Source: Alkalilimnicola ehrlichii (GTDB taxonomy: Bacteria; Pseudomonadota; Gammaproteobacteria; Nitrococcales; AK92). Taken from it: DNA of 64,000 nt. The notes beneath the pieces are model-generated. The model was not told the DNA's origin, searched no databases, and saw nothing but the letters and a program-made list of their open reading frames with translations. Every line of letters begins with the position of its first letter. The first letter of the stretch is position 1. Of this stretch, positions 27,812 through 36,927 are shown one piece after another. The stretch covers positions 16,240 to 80,239 of the forward strand of contig NZ_NFZV01000021.1 in assembly GCF_003399765.1 (NCBI RefSeq). Reading direction: 5' to 3'. The translations under genes were made by a program, and so were the position numbers.

Positions 27812-28835
27812 ACCGAGAACCGGCGGGTGGTGCCGGCTCTCGGTTTTGATGACCGTTCCTACCTGCTGAGCTACGCGGCGCTATCCACTCCTCGCTTTTC
27901 GCCCATAGCTGTCTGGCCTTGTCGGCATCGAGTGCATACGATCTAACGCCCTCGGCAAACGGGTTGGGTGTATCGTCGATTGGCGCTATCGCGCAATCTT
28001 CAAGATAGCGCCCGCCAATTGCGTCCTTGTCCGCCACGACGGCGGCCCAGACCGACGTGGCGGCTGCCTGCGAGACCTGTTTCAGCTCTGTGGGGGGAAG
28101 CCCCGCTTCAGTGCGTGCTTTGCCCACCGTCTCGAACAGGCCCTGCAACTCCTCCGGTGAAAAATGACGGGCAAGATCTGTCATGCTGTTACCGGGCATC
28201 ACCGAGGCGGCGCGGATACCGCGATCGCGATATCGCCTGTCGAACTCGACGGCGAACAGAGCATTGGCTGTTTTCGATCTGCCATAGGCGACAAAGGGGT
28301 CGTACGCTTGTCGCTTGAAGTTGGGATCATCCAGGTCGACATCGGCGGCACGGTGCGCCTGGGATGAGAGAACCACCGCACGTCCGTTATCGGCGAGCAG
28401 CGGCTCGATCCTGGTGAGCAAGGCAAAGTGACCGAGGTGGTTGGTGGCTAGCTGGTTTTCGAAGCCATCCACCGTGTGTCGGAACGGAGTAGCCATCACT
28501 CCAGCGTTGGCGATGATGGCATCGAACGGCTCTCCGCCAGCCAGTAGCCTGTCCGCGCAAGCCCGAACGCTCTGCAGGGATGCCAGATCCAACCCGATCA
28601 GATTCAGGTTGCCCCCGCCTTGCGCCGCTGCGTCCCGCACCGATGCCGTGGCCGCTTCGGCACGAGGAACGTCTCTCACCGTACCGACAACACTGGCGCC
28701 CTTGGCGACCAGCGCACGGGCCGTTTCGAGCCCGATGCCCGACGATACGCCCGTTATGAGAAACCGCTTTCCCGTGAGATCGATACCGCCAAGCACCTCT
28801 TGGGCGGTCGTCTTTGCACCAAACGTCTTAGTCAT
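27708..28835 (-). CDS. SDR family NAD(P)-dependent oxidoreductase with abnormal C-terminal tail
   Basis: 375 residues as read. The first ~315 are a classical retinol-dehydrogenase/WW-oxidoreductase-like SDR: TGVSSGIGLETAR, ANAGVMATPF, LSSQAH and YGRSKTANALFA. The natural end is probably near KSEEWIA at about 27890. The last ~55 residues are low-similarity sequence read antisense to other material and through a terminator, suggesting that the original stop was lost in a rearrangement. It precedes nothing on its strand and follows the second SDR gene. Confidence 0.82.
   Translation of the reverse strand: MTKTFGAKTTAQEVLGGIDLTGKRFLITGVSSGIGLETARALVAKGASVVGTVRDVPRAEAATASVRDAAAQGGGNLNLIGLDLASLQSVRACADRLLAGGEPFDAIIANAGVMATPFRHTVDGFENQLATNHLGHFALLTRIEPLLADNGRAVVLSSQAHRAADVDLDDPNFKRQAYDPFVAYGRSKTANALFAVEFDRRYRDRGIRAASVMPGNSMTDLARHFSPEELQGLFETVGKARTEAGLPPTELKQVSQAAATSVWAAVVADKDAIGGRYLEDCAIAPIDDTPNPFAEGVRSYALDADKARQLWAKSEEWIAPRSSAGRNGHQNREPAPPAGSRCLVLASSRFAAVMSSAWMLVPRAKSASLMCVTMG
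27812..27848 (+). terminator. hairpin terminator
   Basis: Arms CCGAGAACCGGC and GCCGGCTCTCGG (one mismatch) around GGGTGGT, followed by TTTT. It fits the end of a plus-strand transcript that has otherwise decayed, and lies inside the read-through tail of the SDR gene on the other strand. Confidence 0.7.
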
Positions 28836-28890
28836 TTCCTTTCCTCTATCGTGTGCTTGGGTGAAACTTCATCGCTCCAATTCTTGAGCC

Positions 28891-29646
28891 TCAGATCTGG
28901 TACCCACCGGCTACGTCCAGCACGGTGCCGCTGAGGTAACTCGCGTTCGGCCCCGCGAGGAAACAGACCGTCGCCGCCACCTCCTCGAGGGTAGCGATCC
29001 GCCGGATGGCATGCAGATCCATCATCGTTTCCGGTACGTTGTGCGCTACCTCCGCCGCCATGTCCGTCGGCATGATGCCCGGCTGCACGATATTGACCGT
29101 GATATTGCGGGGGCCGAGATCACGCCCGACACCTTTCGCATAGCCCGCGATGGCGGCCTTGGTGCCCGCGTAGTCCGCCACGCCGGGGATGGCGACACGG
29201 CTGGCAATACCCGAGCCGATGAAGATGATGCGTCCACCGTCCGAGAGTCTGCGTGCGGCGGCCCGCGTGGTTGCCACAGCGCCGAGCACGTTGACGTGCC
29301 ATTGATGGTCGAGCTCGTCGGCGTTGAGTTCATAATCGTCGACGAGCTTGCCCTGAACCGCGATGGCTGCGTTATTGACGAGTATGTCGAGCCTGCCGAA
29401 CTCGGCCATCACCGACTCGATCAGAGGCCTGGCGGCTGAAAGGTCGGCCTGGTCGCTTCTGATCGCGATGGCACGAGCGCCCTTGGCCCTTAGTTTCTCG
29501 ACGACTGCCTCAGCCTTTTCTCTAGATGCCACATAGCTGATCGCAACATCAGCCCCGTTTTCGGCAAGCGCTTCCGCAATGGCTGCTCCAAGCCCGCGCG
29601 ATCCGCCGGTGACGAGAGCAACCTTACCTATCAACTCCTTCTGCAT
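28891..29646 (-). CDS. SDR family oxidoreductase (FabG-like)
   Basis: 251 residues from the ATG of MQKELIGKVALVTGG, with GAGAGG ahead; the open frame extends 18 bases further. TGGSRGLGAAIA, NNAAIAVQGKL, the catalytic Ser near FIGSGIASR and YAGTKAA are present, ending in the family's YLSGTVLDVAGGYQI. It is a 3-oxoacyl reductase-like enzyme of unknown substrate. Divergent from the TetR gene at 29793, which probably represses it through the palindrome between them. The other SDR gene lies 55 bp downstream and is likely co-transcribed. Confidence 0.9.
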   Translation of the reverse strand: MQKELIGKVALVTGGSRGLGAAIAEALAENGADVAISYVASREKAEAVVEKLRAKGARAIAIRSDQADLSAARPLIESVMAEFGRLDILVNNAAIAVQGKLVDDYELNADELDHQWHVNVLGAVATTRAAARRLSDGGRIIFIGSGIASRVAIPGVADYAGTKAAIAGYAKGVGRDLGPRNITVNIVQPGIMPTDMAAEVAHNVPETMMDLHAIRRIATLEEVAATVCFLAGPNASYLSGTVLDVAGGYQI

Positions 29647-29697
29647 AACTACCTCTCTCAACATGGAGGAACGATTCCGTGCAAAGGGAATCAGGAA

Positions 29698-29715
29698 CAG
29701 TAACGACCGTTACTG
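29698..29715. promoter_or_regulatory. CAGTAAC-N4-GTTACTG operator between divergent SDR and tetR
   Basis: Perfect 7-bp inverted repeat with 4-base spacer, centred in the 146-bp region between the divergent genes. Nearby partial half-sites (TAACGCACGGTACTG) suggest a second binding position. TetR-type control of both genes is the natural reading. Confidence 0.6.
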
Positions 29716-29792
29716 TAACGCACGGTACTGAACTGGACTGGGGGCGTCAAGAAATTTAGTATCGACCGGTATGGAAAAGAGGAGGCAATCCG

Positions 29793-30434
29793 ATGGGACG
29801 TCAGCGCGAATTCGATGTGGAGCAGGCTTTGGACGCTGCACTCTGTGTGTTCTGGCGCAAGGGTTACGAGGGGACTTCCTACACTGACCTGACGCAGGCC
29901 ACGGGGGTCGAACGCCCCGGGCTCTACTCGGCGTTCGGCAACAAAGAGGCGCTGTTTCGCCAAGCGCTTGAACGCTACTACTCACACTACCTGGACTATT
30001 TCCCGACGGCGCTGGAGCAGCCGACCTCACGAGAGGTGGTGGAGCAGATCTTTCGTGGGGCGGCAGAGCTGCATACCCGCCACCCCGACCGCCCGGGGTG
30101 CCTTGGCATCCATGGTGCCCTAGCGGGCTCTGACGATGCCGAGCCTATTCGCCAGGCCTTGATCGACGCGCGTGCTCGCGGAGAGGCCATGCTCCGCGAC
30201 CGGCTCGAACGAGCCAAAGAGGAGGGGGATCTGCCAGATTCGGCCAACAGCGCTGCGCTTGCCGCCTATGTGATGGCCGTTCTCCATGGCATGGCCGTAC
30301 AGGCCAAGGCCGGCTGCAGTCGCGATGTCCTGGAAGCGGTTGTCGACCAAGCCTTATCGACTTGGCCTTCAAATCCTTCCGGGCGCGAAACGCAAAAAAC
30401 CGGCGCGATTAAGCCGCTCCCTCTTCTTTATTAA
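29793..30434 (+). CDS. TetR family transcriptional regulator ending in the island attachment site
   Basis: 213 residues. The N-terminal helix-turn-helix is clear (GTSYTDLTQATGVERPGLYS), and the C-terminal TetR_C part includes RPGCLGIHGAL. The last ~20 residues (from about SNPSGRETQ) are encoded by the right attachment repeat and the sequence beyond it, so the stop codon comes from the host side of the junction. It probably represses itself and the divergent SDR pair. GAGGAGGCAATCCG precedes the ATG. Confidence 0.88.
   Translation: MGRQREFDVEQALDAALCVFWRKGYEGTSYTDLTQATGVERPGLYSAFGNKEALFRQALERYYSHYLDYFPTALEQPTSREVVEQIFRGAAELHTRHPDRPGCLGIHGALAGSDDAEPIRQALIDARARGEAMLRDRLERAKEEGDLPDSANSAALAAYVMAVLHGMAVQAKAGCSRDVLEAVVDQALSTWPSNPSGRETQKTGAIKPLPLLY
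30372..30399 (+). repeat. attR-like copy of the tRNA-Arg 3' end
   Basis: 30372-30387 equals tRNA-Arg 23464-23479; 30375-30399 is an exact reverse complement of 23514-23538. It marks the right edge of the island and lies inside the 3' end of tetR. Confidence 0.7.
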
Positions 30435-30678
30435 TAAAGTAGAAGATCTTGATGTTCTGCTTTATTGCCCTGCATGTAGAAATGCCGACTTACCCCGCGC
30501 TGCTGCTGAGCGCTGTGCGGTGTTGTTGGGTCCGGTGGAATCCGCCGGGGCTCTTTAATTGGCTGCGCACTGATGCCGGCCCGCTTCTTGCTAATGCCTC
30601 GCTGTCTATGTCGTACGTGCAAGGCGCTGTAGGCGCTTACAACAACGACGTGTTCCACACCTAGGAGGATCGCTTTTG
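30435..30678. other. intergenic, island edge to fkbM
   Basis: No supportable gene; a 71-codon open frame (from 30449) has no homology that I recognise. AGGAGG at 30663-30668 serves the next gene. Confidence 0.5.
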
Positions 30679-31440
30679 ATGGGAAGTACAGGCAGATTCT
30701 ATGCAAAACGCTTCGCCGCCCGTTTACCTAGCCGCTGGCAGCAGCGGCTGCAGGTCTACCGCTGCGGCCGCCAGATCGACCGGAACATCTTCGTCACGGA
30801 CGAGCCCGAGTTCGCATGGCTAGACGCCTTATTACGTCCCGGCGACTGGGTGTTGGATATTGGCAGCAACATTGGGATGTACACCTTGCGCTGTGCCAGC
30901 CTAGTGGGGCCTACCGGGCGGGTATTCGCTCTAGAGCCGGTGCCGGCTACCTTTAGCCTGCTGAGCGCGAACGTGCAGCGTGCGGCTTGTACCAATGTTA
31001 CGCTGTTGAACGTGGCGGCTTCCGACCGCCCGGCCCTACATGGTATGGCCGTGCCGGATAGCGCGAGCGGTTTGAAGAACTACTATACCGCGCACCTTGA
31101 AGGCGACATTCCGGAGTTTCAGGTTACCTGTTTGCCGGTAGATAGCTTGGCGCTGGCCCAGCGAGTGCGCTTGGTGAAGCTAGACGTTGAGGGTCACGAC
31201 TATTCGGTGCTACGCGGAATGCGCCGGCTGCTGGAGCGCGACCGGCCGCTGTTGATCGTCGAAGTCAGCTCTTCGCAGACGCGCCATTTCCTGAGCGAAC
31301 TCGGTTATCGAGAAGATAGCTTGCCTGGGTCGCCAAATGGAGTGTTCTACTCGGCGGACGAGGTATTGCCGTGGCACGGGGCTGCGCCTGTTGCTAATCC
31401 GGTAGCCTCGCCTGCGCGTTTACCTGAGATCGAGGTTTGA
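30679..31440 (+). CDS. FkbM family methyltransferase
   Basis: 253 residues. SAM-binding motif VLDIGSNIGMYTL, then FALEPVPATF, VKLDVEGHDYSVL and LLIVEVSS are the FkbM pattern (SAM-dependent O-methyltransferase, often acting on sugars or polyketides). AGGAGG at 30663 lies 10 bases before the ATG; a TTG one codon earlier is at optimal distance too. It is just outside the island, upstream of the signalling group. Target unknown; the capsule genes further on offer one possibility. Confidence 0.86.
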   Translation: MGSTGRFYAKRFAARLPSRWQQRLQVYRCGRQIDRNIFVTDEPEFAWLDALLRPGDWVLDIGSNIGMYTLRCASLVGPTGRVFALEPVPATFSLLSANVQRAACTNVTLLNVAASDRPALHGMAVPDSASGLKNYYTAHLEGDIPEFQVTCLPVDSLALAQRVRLVKLDVEGHDYSVLRGMRRLLERDRPLLIVEVSSSQTRHFLSELGYREDSLPGSPNGVFYSADEVLPWHGAAPVANPVASPARLPEIEV

Positions 31441-31638
31441 AGCGAAGCCGGTTCCGGCGTACCTTGAAAGAGGAGGGCGGAGCCGGCGTTCTGTGTGTGC
31501 CGCCGTTCCGTGCGCCCTCTCCCTTCCATTCCACTAGCAAAGATCCCACTACCCATAAATGCTGGCCTCAAGCAGGAGGGCGATTACCTCCGCCAAGGTA
31601 GTCGCTATGCGTGTGGCCCAGTGTGCGACTAGCTCTCG

Positions 31639-33404
31639 ATGTCCGAGGAGAACGAGCGAGCGATGGGGCGTTTGTCGCGACTGGAAAAACAGATTCTCGC
31701 TGGCTTTATCGCTGCCGTTGGCGGGTTAGTGGGAGCGGTCGGTGCCGTCTACCTGACAACCAGCGGTTTGGTTGGTGCCTCGCGTAGCGCGGTAGCCGAT
31801 GCCGAGCTATTAGCGGCGGTGGAACGCGTCTCTCTTGCCACTTATCAGGCGGAGTCCGCCCAGCGCGGCTACTTGCTGACGGGGGACGAGGCGATGCTTG
31901 ACGAGCGGAACACGGCGGTCGAGCTTGCGCAGATGGCGGTCGCCGAATTGCGTCAGGCGGCGGCCAGACAGGCGCCGGAATTCGATCCGGTGGCGGAGTT
32001 GGCGGAGGAGCGTTTAGAGCTGCTCGACCAAGCGCTGGCGGCTTACGCAGACGAAGGGTTGGCAGCGGCCCAGGAGCTGCTTAGCGCCGGAGTGGGGCAG
32101 CCGCAGATGCAAGCGCTGCGCGAACAGGCCGAGCGCGCGATCAGGGTGCGCCAGCGGTTGCTTGAGGACAGTGCGGTGGCAACCGAGGCCGGCAGCCGCG
32201 CGGTGACCGCCAGCCTCCTGGTCAGTCTGGCTTTTATCGTGCTGCTGTTCATTATTCTTATGCTGTTGATCCGGCGCGCACTACAGAAGTTACGCCAGTC
32301 GACGGCTGCCTTGGAAGCCAGTCAGGCTCGTCTCAAGGCGGTCGTGGATACTGCGGTCGACCCCATCATCGTGATCGACAAGCGCGGCATTATGGAGAGT
32401 TTCAATCGGGCGGCAGAGCGTGTCTTCGGCTATGCCCAGCAGGAGGTGATCGGCCGTAACGTGTCGATGCTTATGCCGTCGTTGGATTTCGAGCGGCATG
32501 ACGAATATATGGACCATTATCTGCGCACTGACGAGAAGCGCATTATCGGAGCGGCCGGGAGGTGCAGGCGCAGCGCAAGAGCGGAGAGGTGTTCGCTGCG
32601 GAGCTATCGGTCGCCGAGTTCCGTGCCGATGGCGATCGACGCTTTAGCGGTATCGTCCGCGACATCAGCGAGCGGAAGCTAGCCGAGCGGCGCCGACTCA
32701 AGCTGATGCGGGAACTGGAGGCGGCCAACGAGAATCTCTCCAACTTTGCTTACGTCGCCTCCCACGATCTAAAGGCTCCGCTGCGTGCCATCGGCTCATT
32801 AGCCGACTGGATCCGCACGGACTACGCTGACAAGTTCGACGACGAAGGCCGCGAGCAGATGCAGCTGCTGATCGGGCGCGTCCGGCGGATGGATCGTCTG
32901 ATCGACGGCATCCTACAGTACTCCCGAATTGGCCGAATGAGCGAAGATCAGGCCCGAGTGGAACTCAATGAGGTGCTGGACGACATCCTCGACTTGCTAC
33001 AGCCGCCGCCGCATATCCAAGTGCAAGTAGATCCCTTGCCTACGGTGTGGGGCGAGCCTGCTCGCATCCATCAGGTGTTTCAGAACCTGCTGAGCAATGC
33101 CATCCGTTATATGGACAAGCCCCAGGGTAGGGTGCATGTCGGCTGTGCCGATGAGGGCGCGATGTGGCGTTTTAGCGTTGCCGATAACGGGCCCGGTATC
33201 GGGCAGCAGCATCGCGAGCGGATCTTTCAGCTGTTTCAAACCTTGGCGCCGAGGGACCGGACGGAGAGCACCGGTATTGGTCTTTCCCTGGTAAAAAAGA
33301 TCGTCGAACTCTATGGCGGCCGCGTATGGCTGAAGTCCACGCTTGGGGAAGGCGCTACCTTTTACTTCACCTGGCCCAAGCAAGCGCGAGAGTCCGAACT
33401 ATGA
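31639..33404 (+). CDS. CHASE3-PAS sensor histidine kinase (frame interrupted once)
   Basis: 588 residues after restoring one base near 32554 (GG run). Order: TM1 (about 18-42), periplasmic CHASE3 domain (ESAQRGYLLTGDEAML), TM2 (about 190-215), PAS (VDPIIVIDKRGIMESFN), HisKA with the phospho-acceptor His in YVASHDLKAPLRAI, and HATPase (NLLSNAIRYM, DNGPGIG, STGIGLSLVKKI). The DHp is of the phytochrome-associated type. The stop overlaps the start of the response-regulator gene (ATGA), so they form a pair. Confidence 0.85.
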
Positions 33405-33820
33405 AGCGAAGCGATTGCCCTATTCTGTTGGTGGAGGACGACCAGGTCGATGCCATGACCGTGCGTCGTGCCCTCAAAGAGGTGGGCGTAAAAAACCCGT
33501 TGGTGCACTTCGATAACGGTGAGGAAGCGCTGGGCTTTCTAAGCGACTCCGCTAACGATCGCCCCTGCATCATCCTGCTCGATCTGAACATGCCGGTGAT
33601 GAACGGCATCGAGTTTTTGCAGCGCATCAAGGAGCAGCCGCTGCTTAAGCGGATTCCGGTGGTGGTACTTACCACTTCGCGGGAAGAACAGGACAAATGC
33701 CGCAGTTTTGATTTCAGCATCGCCGGCTACATGGTCAAGCCGGTGGACTACCGGCAGTTTGTCGAGATCATGCGGGTGATCGACGCCTACTGGAGCTTGA
33801 GTGCCTCGCCGCCGGTATAG
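33401..33820 (+). CDS. single-domain response regulator
   Basis: 139 residues, one REC domain with the acidic pair VEDD, phospho-acceptor Asp in LLDLNMPVMNG, TTS switch residue and VKPVD lysine. It has no output domain and resembles Rcp1-like regulators that work with phytochrome-type kinases. It starts at ATGA overlapping the kinase stop. It probably relays phosphate from the upstream kinase, perhaps to the diguanylate cyclase-type protein downstream. Confidence 0.92.
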   Translation: MKRSDCPILLVEDDQVDAMTVRRALKEVGVKNPLVHFDNGEEALGFLSDSANDRPCIILLDLNMPVMNGIEFLQRIKEQPLLKRIPVVVLTTSREEQDKCRSFDFSIAGYMVKPVDYRQFVEIMRVIDAYWSLSASPPV

Positions 33821-33969
33821 GCCTGCAACGGAGTGTACTTGGTTCAACGAGATGGGGGCCTCAGACAAATAACTGTTACCTCGCTTGGCTAGCCGAGGTG
33901 CCGGAATGCGGGAGGAAGGGCCTCGGCGAAGCTGAGTTCGAATCTGGTTGGAGATCGCGGGAAGAGACT

Positions 33970-36566
33970 TTGTCGAATTCCAAGATGCGCATTCTGCTGG
34001 TGGATGACGATGCGGTGGACCGGCGAATTGTCCGCCGCGGGCTTACCCGGGCGGGTGACGACATTCACTACGAGATTATCGAAGCGGAGACTGGGGAAGA
34101 AGCCCTGCAGCGACTGGCCGAGTCGCGTTTCGACTGTGTGCTGCTCGATTTGTGGCTACCCGACGTCAATGGTCTGGAGCTTTTGGGGCGACTGGAAAAC
34201 GTAGGGACCGACGAGCCGGTACCGGTTGTGATGCTCACGGGGCAGGACGACGTCGCGACGGCCGTAAAGGCTATGCGCCTAGGTGCCCGCGATTACCTAA
34301 TCAAGGATGTCGAGGGACATTACCGCGACATGATGCCGGCGGTCGTGCGTCGGGTGCGCAGCGGCGAGCGGCTGCGCCAGGAGGCGCGGCGAGCCGAGGC
34401 CGAGCTGAGGGCGGCGGAGAGTCGTTACCGCAGCCTGATCGAGCAGATCCCGGCGATTACTTTCACCATGACCCTGCGCGGCCCCGGCGAGCCTATTTTA
34501 CCAGCCCCCAAATTCGCGAGCTTGGTATCGACCCTGAGGCTTGGCGGCGCCAACCGGAGCTGTTCTGGAAAAGAGTGCCTGCCTCGCACCGAGCACAGGT
34601 GCGGCATGCCTGGGTGGCCACCCGAGATCACGGCGAACCGCTGGACGAGGAATTTCCGTTCGTCCGACCGGACGGGAATGAGGTTTGGTTGCGAGCGCAG
34701 GCCCGTTTGGTGCGGGCGGAAGGGCATGCTTTCGTCCAGGGGATTCTTACCGACATCACCGAGAGTCACGCGGTGCAGGCGGAGTTGCAGGCGCATCGCG
34801 AACGCTTAGAGGAGTTGGTCGACGAGCGGACGGCGGCGCTCAATCAGTTGAATCAGCGGCTACAGCGCGACCTTGCGTACCGCAGGCAGGTAGAAGACGC
34901 CCTGTTTCGGGAAAAACGGCGGGCGGAAGTTACTTTGCAGGCGATCGGGGATGCCGTTATTACGCTGGGCGCCGACGGTAGGGTGGATTACGTCAATCCT
35001 GCCGCCGAGCGTCTGCTTAACTGCGCCCAGGGCGGTATGCAGGGCGAGCCGCTACAGGCATGTCTGACCTTTTTGCACGAAGAGGAGGAGCGGTCGTTCG
35101 GCTTGGACGAGCTTGCCGCGTTCGCCGAAGAAGAGGAGGGTGCCTACTGCTGTCGGCTCCGGCTGCGTGCCGGAGGCGAATTGACGGTCGCGATTACCGC
35201 GGCTGTTGTCCGCGATGCAAGCGGTCAGGCGGCCGGACACGTGATCGGCCTGCGAGATGTCACCGAGGAGCGCGCGCAGGCTCGGCGCTTATCGCATCAG
35301 GCGCGACACGATGCGTTAACCGGGTTGGTCAACCGTGCCGAGTTCGAACACCGTCTAGGTCGGCTACTAGAGCAGATAGACGGGCAGCAACATGTGTTGT
35401 GTTTGATCGATCTTGACGGCTTCAAACCGGTGAATGATACCGGTGGTCATGCTGCGGGCGACGAGCTGCTGCGCCAGCTCGGCCGTCAGCTCAGCCGTCA
35501 CGTTCGTCAGCGAGATACTCTGGCCCGCCTGGGCGGGGACGAATTTGCCTGCGTGTTCGAGCACTGCTCGTTAAAGCAGGGGGTTGGGTTAGCGGCAGAG
35601 CTGTTGGAGGTTGTGAAAAACCACAGTCTGTATTGGCAGGGGCGCACCTACCGAGTCGGCGCCAGTGTGGGCATCGTCGCCGTCGATGGCGCCAGTCCGA
35701 GCGTGCCCGAGGTGGTTCAGCAGGCCGACCGCGCCTTGTATGCGGCCAAAGCCGCCGGCCGTGGTCGGATAAAAATCTATGAGCGCGATGTGGCCGCCGA
35801 TGCCGCCGTCAGCGACCCGTGGCAGCGGCGCTTGATCGAGGCTCTAGCGCGCGAGGAAGGTCTGCGTTTGTTTCAGCAACCTATCGCTCACCTGGGAGAG
35901 CAACCATACCAACCGCATTTCGAGTTGCTGCTGCGCTTCGCCGCGGTGGAGGGGTTGTTACCGGCGACGCGTTTCATGCCGGCGGCCGAGCGCTTTCGGC
36001 TCGGACCCAGCCTCGATCACTGGGTGGTTACGCACGCTATCGACCATATGGCAGCGGAGGCGGCAAATACCGTCTACTTCGTCAATGTATCCGAGGCGAG
36101 TTTGCGAGAGGGTGTTCTGCCGAGCGTTGTGGCCGACCGCTTACACCGGCAAGCGGTGGATCCGGCGCGGTTGGTATTGGAGATCGGCGAAACGGCGGCT
36201 TTGAACAGTTTTCCGGAAGCGGTGGCGTTCGCTCAGGAGGTGAAAGGGTTGGGGTGCGGGATATCGCTGGACGATTTTGCCGACGGCCTGCCCATGATGC
36301 AGCAACTGAGCCAGTTGCAACCGGATTTTATCAAGATCCGCAGCCATTTGATCGAACAGTTTATCGAAGATGCGATCGCGCGCGCCTTAATCCAGTCGAT
36401 CGTAACCGTCGGCCACGCGGCTTCGGCGCAGACCGTCGCCAAGTGGCCGCGGGAGCGCGAAGATCTACGCGAGTTGCAGACACTTGGGGTAGACCACGTC
36501 CAGGGCAATCTCATCGCGCCGCCGTACGCTTTAGGGGCGCGGGCGGAGCCAAGCTACCCGCATTAA
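33970..36566 (+). CDS. response regulator with PAS, GGDEF and degenerate EAL domains (frame interrupted once)
   Basis: About 865 residues after restoring one base near 34492 (CC run). Order: REC (LLVDDD, LLDLWLPD, LIKD), PAS, a second PAS, GGDEF with intact RLGGDEFA, then EAL. In the EAL domain ELLLR, VNVS, EIGE, LDDF and the Lys of FIKI are kept. The usual KID is KIR and AEGVET is HAASAQ, so phosphodiesterase activity is doubtful. It probably makes c-di-GMP in response to phosphorylation. Start is a TTG with GGGAAGAG ahead; the ATG at 33985 is an alternative. Confidence 0.85.
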
Positions 36567-36570
36567 ATGT

Positions 36571-36693
36571 TCCGCTTCCTTCCGTCGCTACATCTTGGCC
36601 AGCTATGGAAGCAGGCCGGATTCCTTGATGCCGCTGGTCGAAGAGGCGGACTTTCGCCGGATGGACGAACGCCTCGCCGAGCTTGTGCTGTAG
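36571..36693 (+). pseudogene. Crp/Fnr-type regulator, fragment
   Basis: A 40-codon stretch reading FRRYILASYGSRPDSL then LVEEADFRRMDERLAEL before a stop resembles the dimer-helix/HTH-approach part of Crp/Fnr regulators that sit beside cytochrome bd genes. Sensor and DNA-binding parts are absent. With the cydB remnant 37 bp on, it marks a deletion. Confidence 0.45.
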
Positions 36694-36729
36694 TCGCCTG
36701 CTAGAACGCTAGCCTCCCTCAAGTTCATT

Positions 36730-36921
36730 ATGCCTATGCTTTGGCCGTTGCCGCTGTTGGGGTTAGCTTCTGCGGCACTGCTGTGGCGGTCTGTGCAGCA
36801 ACGAAAAGAGAGATATCCGTTGTTCGGCGTGCTCTTCGCGTTGCCGATCGTGCTCGGCTACACGGCGTGGACCTACTGGGTGTTCCGTGGCAAAGTCAAG
36901 GCCGGGGCCGCCTACCACTGA
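36730..36921 (+). pseudogene. cydB (cytochrome bd subunit II), internally deleted remnant
   Basis: 63 codons. PLPLLGLASAALLWRSVQQR matches a late CydB membrane segment and LPIVLGYTAWTYWVFRGKVK is the CydB C terminus. The 40 or so residues that should lie between (including the last loop and helix) are missing, as are all earlier helices. No ribosome site precedes its ATG. It lies 6 bp before cydD, the position expected for an ancestral cydAB-cydDC cluster. Confidence 0.65.
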
Positions 36922-36927
36922 GGGATC

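Noticed and set aside
27842..27885. tRNA-like start on the minus strand (GCGCCGCGTAGCTCAGCAGGTAG)
   Set aside because: A D-arm-like string only; no anticodon stem, T-arm or acceptor pairing follows.
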